The position numbers and the translations under genes were made by a program. Shown piece after piece: positions 8,057-13,625 of a stretch of DNA of 64,000 bases (positions are counted from its first letter, which is position 1; each line of letters opens with the position of its first letter). Where the stretch lies: positions 2,232,001-2,296,000 of the forward strand of contig NZ_JAEACF010000001.1 in assembly GCF_016401385.1 (NCBI RefSeq). The letters are read 5' to 3'. This stretch comes from Fictibacillus halophilus. Lineage in GTDB: Bacteria; Bacillota; Bacilli; Bacillales; Fictibacillaceae. The notes under the pieces were generated by a model, which saw only the letters and a list, made by a program, of their open reading frames with translations, ran no database searches and was not told where the DNA came from.

Positions 8057-8092
8057 GAGCGTTACAGCAGTCTAAGATACGCTTTAACGCTC
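8057..8092 (-). terminator. Terminator overlapping the nrdR stop
   Basis: GAGCGTTA/TAACGCTC, eight perfect pairs with a 20-base loop, followed on the minus strand by TTTTTATTCC. The first arm contains the nrdR stop codon. Confidence 0.75.
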
Positions 8093-8545
8093 CTCCTTGT
8101 TAATTAGTTCTTTCAATTCCTGTATAAAAACATTGATATCTTTGAATTGACGATAAACAGAGGCAAATCTTACATAAGCAACCTCATCCGTTTTAGACAG
8201 ATGTTCCATCACCTGTTCACCAACGGCTGTACTTGAAACTTCAGATGCACCTGAATTCCTCAATTCTTTTTCAATGCTATCCACTATATTTTCAAGCGTT
8301 TCCAAGGGGACTGGCCTTTTTTCACAAGCTTTAATAAGCCCTCTAAGGATCTTTTCACGGCTGAACTCTTCTCGTTCCCCGCCCTTTTTAACAATGATAA
8401 GCGGTGTTTGTTCTACCGTTTCAAATGTAGTAAATCTATAGCTGCAAGATTCACATTCCCTTCTGCGGCGAATGGATCTTCCGCTATGTACAGGTCTTGA
8501 ATCAAGCACTTTCGTTCCATTGTGCTGGCAAGTAGGACACCTCAT
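8084..8545 (-). CDS. nrdR: Transcriptional repressor NrdR
   Basis: 153 residues, as in B. subtilis. It represses ribonucleotide reductase genes in response to ATP/dATP. The N-terminal zinc ribbon has Cys3, Cys6, Cys31 and Cys34 ('CPTC' and 'CESC') with an arginine-rich DNA-contact stretch 'RSIRRRRE'. Residues of about 49-139 are the ATP-cone that senses nucleotides. The start beginning MRCPTC is the canonical NrdR N-terminus; GGGGAT lies eight bases upstream. In B. subtilis this gene also precedes dnaB-dnaI, with which it is probably co-transcribed only partly, because a terminator overlaps its stop. Confidence 0.95.
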   Translation of the reverse strand: MRCPTCQHNGTKVLDSRPVHSGRSIRRRRECESCSYRFTTFETVEQTPLIIVKKGGEREEFSREKILRGLIKACEKRPVPLETLENIVDSIEKELRNSGASEVSSTAVGEQVMEHLSKTDEVAYVRFASVYRQFKDINVFIQELKELINKEER

Positions 8546-8617
8546 TGTAATCATCCCCAAAAAATTTTCTATTCTCTATCTATCTTAAAGAAAAGGGAGG
8601 AATGTGACAAGCTATTC

Positions 8618-9013
8618 CTACAATTTTTCAGCCATTGATGTCCCTACAAACGTTAGTTTTTCTTTTAAGATCTCATAAATATTTACGATTAGTCTTTGAT
8701 TGTTGCCAAAATTAAAAGGAAGCGCGGATTCAGTTGAAACGTTCAGATCTACAGCAGTTCGATTTGCTCTAACTGTTACTACGCTAATAACAACAAACGC
8801 ACTCTTAGGCTGTCTAACTTCAAACGTAACTTCTCCCCTTTCTTCAGAAAAACCTAACTCATCAAAATTTGTGTTTTCCTCAAGGATCTGTTTGATTACT
8901 TTCATTACTTCTGGTTTATTAGCTTTAAAATAATGGGTTCTAAGTCTTTCGTCCACATGCTGTTCACTCGTTTCCGCATGATTTTCCATTAGATTTTGAA
9001 GTTTTCTAAACAT
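8618..9013 (-). CDS. Conserved-looking cytosolic protein of unknown function
   Basis: 131 residues, no signal peptide or membrane segment. The first third is polar and helical (MFRKLQNLMENHAETSEQHV...). The rest alternates beta-like strands, with 'VTFEVRQPKSAFVVISVVTV' followed by 'TAVDLNVSTESALPFNFG', then a C-terminal helix. I do not recognise a named family; the fold could resemble small DUF1499-like or lipid-binding domains, but that is a guess. GGAGG precedes the ATG by six bases, so translation is credible. It lies between nrdR and an intergenic repeat, 72 bases upstream of nrdR on the same strand. Confidence 0.7.
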   Translation of the reverse strand: MFRKLQNLMENHAETSEQHVDERLRTHYFKANKPEVMKVIKQILEENTNFDELGFSEERGEVTFEVRQPKSAFVVISVVTVRANRTAVDLNVSTESALPFNFGNNQRLIVNIYEILKEKLTFVGTSMAEKL

Positions 9014-9109
9014 AGTAGTCCTCCAAAGTAATATAATTTGTACCCTATTTTCCCCTATAATAGGTGAAATAAAAAGGCTGTTTTCCTAAACATTGATGCT
9101 CTTGTAAGT

Positions 9110-9442
9110 GTTGATTTCCGTCCCAGGTTGCTCGCTTTCCACGGGGCAGGCGGTGAGCCACATCCGTACGTTTCACTTTTAAGTGTCTCACCTGTCTAGT
9201 TTCAGAGGCTAGCCCCTCGAGGTCAGAAGTTAAATGGCCCACAAGGCAAAGTGCGCCTTGATAGCCCATTCACCTTTTGCTGGTCGGGGCTGAACGAACC
9301 TCTTCCACTTTTAAGGACTGCCTAGCTATAGAGGTTCTTTGCTCCTGCGTCTACAGGTTGATACTCCGTAGTAAGCTTCCTCGTCGCATGCCTTGCAAGA
9401 AGTATCTCATGTGGTAGGCACGCACCTTCCACTCCAATCAAC
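9110..9442. repeat. Intergenic palindromic repeat, copy 1, enlarged by an insert
   Basis: Begins GTTGATTTCC and ends CACTCCAATCAAC, so both ends carry GTTGATT in inverted orientation. The left ~85 bases match copy 4 (57749-57876, reversed) almost base for base, including the stretch around 'TTTTAAGTGTCTCACCTG'. About 25 bases of the usual right half are replaced by 228 bases (9195-9422). Outside the ends, the flanks are themselves inverted: TTTTCCTAAACATTGATGCTC on the left against a complementary TTAAAAGCAACAATCTTTTAG-type stretch on the right, so the whole unit spans about 9073-9485. The 9014-9541 gap holds no credible gene; short frames inside it follow the repeat. Confidence 0.85.
9195..9422 (-). 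ncRNA. Candidate structured RNA inserted in the repeat
   Basis: A 228-base stretch absent from the other repeat copies and rich in nested complementarity. On the minus strand: GAACCTCT/AGAGGTTC (8 pairs), CCTG/CAGG, AAGGC/GCCTT inside AATGG/CCATT, GAGG/CCTC near the end, and a long-range AGCCCC/GGGGCT. Such organisation is expected of a folded RNA rather than neutral spacer. An ATGA precedes the structured part on the minus strand. In size and multi-stem layout it recalls HEARO/omega-RNA elements of the IS200/IS605 kind, but no nuclease gene is nearby and I could not verify the family. Orientation is a guess. Confidence 0.35.
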
Positions 9443-9500
9443 TGTCAAAAGTGACAAGGAGTTAAAAGCAACAATCTTTTAGAAAAGAGCGAATAAAAAA

Positions 9501-9522
9501 GAGGTGTGATTTCTCACACCTC
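9501..9522 (-). terminator. Terminator after speD
   Basis: GAGGTGTGA/TCACACCTC, nine perfect pairs with a 4-base loop, followed on the minus strand by TTTTTTATTC. Classic intrinsic terminator. Confidence 0.9.
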
Positions 9523-9541
9523 GCGTACATTCTGTTTTTAA

Positions 9542-9925
9542 TTATTGAGCAGTAACTTTTGATTTGGCAACAGAAATTGGACCCATTCCACGAGGAACTT
9601 CCAAGTTTTCGCGCTTCTTAGCGCCAAGTGCCTCAGAAATGTAATCAGCAGCTACGTTAGGATCGATTCGATCTCCACACGTATATACATCAATACTTGC
9701 ATAACCATGCTCAGGAAAACTGTGAATAGTTAGATGAGATTCAGAAATAATAACAACTCCACTTACTCCATGTGGAGCAAATTTATGAAAAGCAACCTCA
9801 CGAATTTCTGCACCTGCTTTCAATGCAGCGTCAACGAATGTCTCTTCAATAAATTTCATGTCATTTAGTTTTTCAGAATCACAACCCCATAACTCAGCAA
9901 TTACGTGTCTTCCCATTGTATCCAT
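9542..9925 (-). CDS. speD: S-adenosylmethionine decarboxylase proenzyme
   Basis: 127 residues. It makes decarboxylated SAM, the aminopropyl donor for spermidine. The proenzyme self-cleaves at Glu62-Ser63 in '[14 protein letters not shown]', converting Ser63 to the catalytic pyruvoyl group; the flanking His and Cys of 'DVYTCGD' are also present. It is very close to B. subtilis SpeD along its length. Start: ATG at 9923-9925, eight bases after AAAGGGGGA; an ATG two codons earlier is too near the site. As in B. subtilis it follows gapB, but here a terminator separates them and speD has its own promoter and a roughly 140-base leader containing a small ORF. Confidence 0.95.
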   Translation of the reverse strand: MDTMGRHVIAELWGCDSEKLNDMKFIEETFVDAALKAGAEIREVAFHKFAPHGVSGVVIISESHLTIHSFPEHGYASIDVYTCGDRIDPNVAADYISEALGAKKRENLEVPRGMGPISVAKSKVTAQ

Positions 9926-9981
9926 TAGCATAGTCCCCCTTTTAAAAATAATCATGCCTTCAAGCATGCGGTATCGAACAT

Positions 9982-10032
9982 CTACCACGGGGGCAAGTTA
10001 GTCCAAAGAGGTCCTAACCCTTTAAGTAGCAT
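9982..10032 (-). CDS. Putative speD leader peptide (upstream ORF, 16 codons)
   Basis: Encodes [16 protein letters not shown] followed by TAG. AAAGG lies six bases before the ATG, an ideal spacing, and the ORF begins about 34 bases after the predicted speD transcript start. Pro-Pro-Trp next to a stop is a known kind of slow ribosome context. The CCC-CCG proline codons (9989-9993) are complementary to the GGGGG of the speD ribosome binding site (9935-9939). The ORF also contains the hairpin GTTAG...CTAAC. The ORF is seen; a regulatory role for it is inference. Confidence 0.5.
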   Translation of the reverse strand: MLLKGLGPLWTNLPPW

Positions 10033-10072
10033 TCAATGCCTTTGTTTGCTTTATTTGAAGTTCACGAATCAT

Positions 10073-10101
10073 AGTATACTTCTTTTAAAATTTATTTGCA
10101 A
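10073..10101 (-). promoter_or_regulatory. Predicted sigma-A promoter of speD
   Basis: On the minus strand TTGCAA (10101-10096), 17-base spacer, TATACT (10078-10073). Predicted start near 10066, giving a leader of about 140 bases. The 317-base gap between gapB and speD otherwise holds the gapB terminator, this promoter, the leader ORF and two small hairpins (GGTA/TACC and CATGC/GCATG) before speD. Confidence 0.65.
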
Positions 10102-10192
10102 TAACTATGGGCAAATTTTTTTACATCAATTTTATATTGTTTTTTAAGGATAAGAATCCATCGAAACAACCTAATTCGTTAAAACGCAGAAA

Positions 10193-10216
10193 AGAGCTGA
10201 TGTGTAATCCAGCTCT
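10193..10216 (-). terminator. Terminator after gapB
   Basis: AGAGCTG/CAGCTCT, seven perfect pairs, followed on the minus strand by TTTTCTGCG. It separates gapB from speD. Confidence 0.8.
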
Positions 10217-10242
10217 CACCATTAAATTATCATAATCGTTTT

Positions 10243-11283
10243 TTATGATACAGATACATTTTTTTCTTGGACCGGCATATTTAAAGCAACACTTACATGT
10301 TTAGCTAGATCTACTACTCGGCATGAATAACCCCATTCATTGTCGTACCAAGCAAGGACCTTTACTTTATTTCCGTCCATCACCATTGTTGATAAGCCGT
10401 CTACGATTGAAGAGTTCTCATTTCCATTATAATCGATTGATACTAACGGCAGATCGCTGTAACCTAAGATCCCACGCATTGAACCTTCAGAAGCGGATTG
10501 AAAAGCGTGATTGACTTGGTCTTTCGATACAGGAGTCTTCAACTCCACAACAACGTCAACCAATGAAACGTTAGGTGTTGGAACGCGTAGTGCCATTCCA
10601 TTCAATTTACCTTCTAAATGTGGCAATACTTTTGATATTGCTTTTGCAGCACCTGTAGAAGTTGGAATAATCGAAGTTCCACATGCACGTGCACGTCTTA
10701 AGTCTTTATGTGGATTATCAATATTTTTCTGGTCATTCGTATATGCATGCACAGTCGTCATCATGCCAGATTGTACCCCGAACTGATCATCCAGCACTTT
10801 AATCACAGGTGCTAAACAGTTCGTTGTGCATGATGCATTAGAAATAATATGGTGTTTAGAAGAAATGTAATCGCTATCATTTACTCCCATAACAATTGTA
10901 ATGTCTTCATCTTTCCCTGGTGCAGTAATAATTACTTTCTTTGCACCTGCTTCAATATGAAGACCAGCAGATTCTTGTGAAACAAATTTCCCCGTTGCTT
11001 CTATAACAATATCAACACCTAACGTTCCCCAAGGTAGTTCACGAGGATCGCGAGAGTTAACTAATTGAACTTTTTTTCCATCAACAAAAAGGGCATCTTC
11101 TCCAGCAACAACTTCTCCAGGATACGTCCCATGTATAGAATCGTACTTAACCATATGAGCAAGAGTTTCAGCTGGATAGCTGGCATTAACAGCTACAACC
11201 TCAAATTCATCGTTCTCCATCATTTTGCGGAAGACCATTCTTCCGATTCTCCCCAAGCCATTAATTGCAATTTTTGCTTTCAT
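10243..11283 (-). CDS. gapB: Glyceraldehyde-3-phosphate dehydrogenase, gluconeogenic
   Basis: 346 residues. It catalyses the reductive (gluconeogenic) interconversion of 1,3-bisphosphoglycerate and glyceraldehyde-3-phosphate, preferring NADP(H) in the GapB group. N-terminal Rossmann motif 'INGLGRIGR'; catalytic Cys152 in 'SNASCTTNC'. After strand 2 the sequence is 'VNASYPAETLAHMVKYDS' rather than the acidic 'ND(L/I)TD' of NAD-specific glycolytic GapA, which supports NADP use. The start follows GGAAGGAG. Two perfect CcpN-type boxes lie upstream, so repression during glycolytic growth is expected. Confidence 0.95.
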   Translation of the reverse strand: MKAKIAINGLGRIGRMVFRKMMENDEFEVVAVNASYPAETLAHMVKYDSIHGTYPGEVVAGEDALFVDGKKVQLVNSRDPRELPWGTLGVDIVIEATGKFVSQESAGLHIEAGAKKVIITAPGKDEDITIVMGVNDSDYISSKHHIISNASCTTNCLAPVIKVLDDQFGVQSGMMTTVHAYTNDQKNIDNPHKDLRRARACGTSIIPTSTGAAKAISKVLPHLEGKLNGMALRVPTPNVSLVDVVVELKTPVSKDQVNHAFQSASEGSMRGILGYSDLPLVSIDYNGNENSSIVDGLSTMVMDGNKVKVLAWYDNEWGYSCRVVDLAKHVSVALNMPVQEKNVSVS

Positions 11284-11300
11284 GAAGCTGCTCCTTCCAA

Positions 11301-11345
11301 TGTGTTATACTCTAACTTGTATCTATCTGTAATTAGTATATCATA
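11301..11345 (-). promoter_or_regulatory. Two CcpN operator boxes upstream of gapB
   Basis: TGTGTTATACT at 11301-11311 on the plus strand and TATGATATACT on the minus strand (11345-11335) both match the CcpN consensus TRTGHYATAYW at every position. The second overlaps a TATACT -10-like hexamer. CcpN represses gapB and pckA in B. subtilis during growth on glucose. The ccpN gene itself is not in the window. Confidence 0.7.
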
Positions 11346-11405
11346 TTAAGGATTGAAAAGAACATACTTTTATTTGAATTAGGCTAAAAAAGGGCGTATA
11401 AATAG

Positions 11406-11441
11406 AAAAACAGACCTTAAATGGTTATCAGGTCTGTTTTT
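11406..11441 (-). terminator. Terminator overlapping the end of coaE
   Basis: AAAAACAGACC/GGTCTGTTTTT, eleven perfect pairs with a 14-base loop. The last coaE codons and stop fall in the hairpin; A-rich and T-rich arms allow function in both directions. Confidence 0.8.
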
Positions 11442-12024
11442 CCGTTTGTTTTAACAATGAAAGCACATTATTTTCTAGCTCTGAAAGAGATCCATTATTC
11501 ATGATGACTACATCTGCTAATTCCTTTTTTTCATTAATCGGCATCTGTGAATGGATTCTAGACATCGCTTGCTTTTCTGAAAAATGATCACGTTTCATTA
11601 ATCTTTGAAGTTGTATTTCGGGCGTTGCATATACTAACCATGTACGATCAACCATATGTGTAAGCTTACTCTCAAACAAAAGAGGTATATCCATGACCAC
11701 TAGAGACTCACCTGAACGTAGATAAGCATCTGCTTGCCTTCTCATTTCTTTTCTAACAGCAGGATGAACAATGTCGTTCAGCATCGTTCTTTTTTCTGAA
11801 TCATTAAAAATGATTTCTCCTAATCCTGCTCTGTTTATCGTCTTGTCATCATTTAATATTTGTTCACCAAAACAGGCAACGATCTTCTCATACGCTTCTT
11901 TCTCTGGCATAACCACTTCTCTTGAAATGATATCAGCATCAACTACAGGAATCCCTTGACTCTTAATGATGTTGCTGACGGTTGATTTTCCTGTTGCGAT
12001 GCCTCCTGTTAATCCAATAATCAC
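11428..12024 (-). CDS. coaE: Dephospho-CoA kinase
   Basis: 198 residues. Last step of coenzyme A synthesis: phosphorylates the 3'-hydroxyl of dephospho-CoA with ATP. The P-loop 'GLTGGIATGKST' lies at residues 4-15; the CoA-binding region 'VVDADIISREV' and the lid with 'LMKRDHFSEKQAMSRIHSQM' follow. Length is typical. It lies 16 bases after ytaF; the conserved order polA-mutM-ytaF-coaE matches B. subtilis and suggests one transcript ending at the hairpin over its stop. Confidence 0.95.
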   Translation of the reverse strand: MIIGLTGGIATGKSTVSNIIKSQGIPVVDADIISREVVMPEKEAYEKIVACFGEQILNDDKTINRAGLGEIIFNDSEKRTMLNDIVHPAVRKEMRRQADAYLRSGESLVVMDIPLLFESKLTHMVDRTWLVYATPEIQLQRLMKRDHFSEKQAMSRIHSQMPINEKKELADVVIMNNGSLSELENNVLSLLKQTEKQT

Positions 12025-12040
12025 AAGTTATCCTCCAGTG

Positions 12041-12682
12041 TTACATTTTTAGTAATCCCATTACAATCAGCAAAACTCCTGGCAGGATTGATAATCCCTT
12101 CATCCAGTTTGTTTTGTTATAAAGATATAATCCTAGTATCATACCACCCCATAAGAATAAAGCACTCATCATCGCAATTGTAATGGTTGTTAATGAAGGT
12201 GACAGGTCTATGAGTGCTGCTCCAATTCCCGCCCCAAAAGCATCAAGCGATAATGCTATTCCAAGCAGTACAGCTTCTAAGCCTGTAATCGAACCAGACT
12301 TATCGATATCAGCCATAACTGGTTTCTTCAGAATGTGTATGACAATTCCCAACGATTTAATTTCAAAAAGCACAATGTTCTTAGGTTCTTTTTCCAAGCA
12401 CTCAACGTTCTCTTTCTCTGGTAAGAAAACCTGCCATAGAGAGTAGATTCCGATTCCTAAAAGAATCAAGCCTCCCAATATCTCACCTGTCTTGTGTGAG
12501 ATAAATTGTTCTAACGTAAATCCAAGCAACATTGAAAGTAAAAAGGTAACAGCTGAACAAATTGCGATGATTATAATGGAGCGAAAAGGAATTTTAATGG
12601 ATTTCATTCCATACGTTAATCCGGCTCCAAAACTGTCCAGGCTGACGGCTAGTGCCAGTAATACAAATGAGTAAGCCACCAT
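12041..12682 (-). CDS. ytaF: Sporulation membrane protein YtaF (MntP-like)
   Basis: 213 residues with six predicted membrane helices in two repeated halves. Each half carries a small-residue helix with Asp: 'ALAVSLDSFGAG' near residue 15 and 'GIALSLDAFGAG' near residue 145. This inverted repeat is shared with MntP-type manganese exporters. In B. subtilis, ytaF is a sporulation gene of uncertain biochemical role. The central loop (about 95-130) is charged and cytoplasmic. Transport of a divalent ion is possible but not shown. It sits between mutM and coaE. Confidence 0.88.
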   Translation of the reverse strand: MVAYSFVLLALAVSLDSFGAGLTYGMKSIKIPFRSIIIIAICSAVTFLLSMLLGFTLEQFISHKTGEILGGLILLGIGIYSLWQVFLPEKENVECLEKEPKNIVLFEIKSLGIVIHILKKPVMADIDKSGSITGLEAVLLGIALSLDAFGAGIGAALIDLSPSLTTITIAMMSALFLWGGMILGLYLYNKTNWMKGLSILPGVLLIVMGLLKM

Positions 12683-12743
12683 TGCTCCTGTACTCCTTTC
12701 AGTTAACGGTAAACGTAGTATATGAAAGGAGCACAGAAATGGT

Positions 12744-13565
12744 TTATTTTTGACAAGTCTTACAAATATGAGTTCCTCTACCTGCTACAACTAATCGTTC
12801 GATCTCAGTACCACACACGCGACATGCCTCATTCTTTCTGCCATAAACAAATAATTTTAGCTGAAAACCCCCTGTTTCACCAACCGCGTTCGTGTAGGAA
12901 CGTATCGAGCTTCCACCGTGCTTCACAGACTCAGAAAGAATTTCCGTGATCGCGGTTTTCAACTTTTTTAATCGGGGTAACGTTAGACCATTTGCTGGTG
13001 TCTCTGGATGGATTCCAGCCTGAAACAGAACTTCATCAACATAGATGTTGCCTAATCCAGCAAGAAGGGTCTGATCAAGCAATACGGATTTAATGTTGCG
13101 TTTTCGATTTGCAAACAGCTTCTTCAAGAGAGGCGCTGTCAAGGAATCTGATAGTGGCTCTATACCTAGAGTTTTTAATGGAGCATGACTTTCTTCTGTT
13201 CCTTTTGGATACAGATGCATCGTTCCAAACTTTCTCACATCTCGATATCTTAGTTCAGTTCCATCAGAGAATTGAAAAATGACATGTGTATGCTTATCAG
13301 CAGGCTCATCGGTTTGAGATAATCCATATTTCCCTTCCATCCTAAGGTGAGACACTAATACATCTTCATCAAGATGAAAAATTAAAAATTTACCTCTTCG
13401 ATACACATTTTGAAAGGTTTGACCTTTTAGCTTCAAAATGAATTCTTCCTTACCTGGATGCTTAATAATATTTTCCCAGTATATTTTTACGTCTGTAATC
13501 ATTTTTCCTGGAAGAAATCGATTCAGTGTGTTTTTAACATTTTCGACTTCAGGTAACTCAGGCAT
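12744..13565 (-). CDS. mutM: Formamidopyrimidine-DNA glycosylase (MutM/Fpg)
   Basis: 273 residues. It removes 8-oxoguanine and other oxidised purines from DNA and cleaves the abasic site. After Met removal the N-terminus is PELPEVENV: the N-terminal proline is the Schiff-base nucleophile and Glu the second catalytic residue. The helix-two-turn-helix lies near 'GLGNIYVDEVLFQAGIHP', and the C-terminal zinc finger shows C-X2-C and C-X2-C ('CRVC', 'CKTC'). The second of two adjacent ATGs is chosen to place Pro at position 2. It is downstream of polA by 60 bases, the usual repair pairing. Confidence 0.95.
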   Translation of the reverse strand: MPELPEVENVKNTLNRFLPGKMITDVKIYWENIIKHPGKEEFILKLKGQTFQNVYRRGKFLIFHLDEDVLVSHLRMEGKYGLSQTDEPADKHTHVIFQFSDGTELRYRDVRKFGTMHLYPKGTEESHAPLKTLGIEPLSDSLTAPLLKKLFANRKRNIKSVLLDQTLLAGLGNIYVDEVLFQAGIHPETPANGLTLPRLKKLKTAITEILSESVKHGGSSIRSYTNAVGETGGFQLKLFVYGRKNEACRVCGTEIERLVVAGRGTHICKTCQK

Positions 13566-13587
13566 CACTTCACCAACCCTTATTAGA

Positions 13588-13620
13588 AAAACAGCACCCT
13601 GGATCTATCGGATGCTGTTT
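13588..13620 (-). terminator. Terminator after polA
   Basis: AAACAGCATCC/GGGTGCTGTTT hairpin followed on the minus strand by TTCTAAT. It lies immediately after the polA stop at 13626, before mutM. Confidence 0.7.
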
Positions 13621-13625
13621 CTTTA

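Noticed and set aside
9045..9269. 74-codon open frame on the minus strand
   Set aside because: It lies wholly across the repeat and its insert, has no ribosome binding site, and its sequence is the translation of the palindromic repeat.
9501..9522. TGTGA...TCACA read as another Fnr box
   Set aside because: The spacer is 4, not 6, and the sequence is a nine-pair terminator followed by a T-run after speD.
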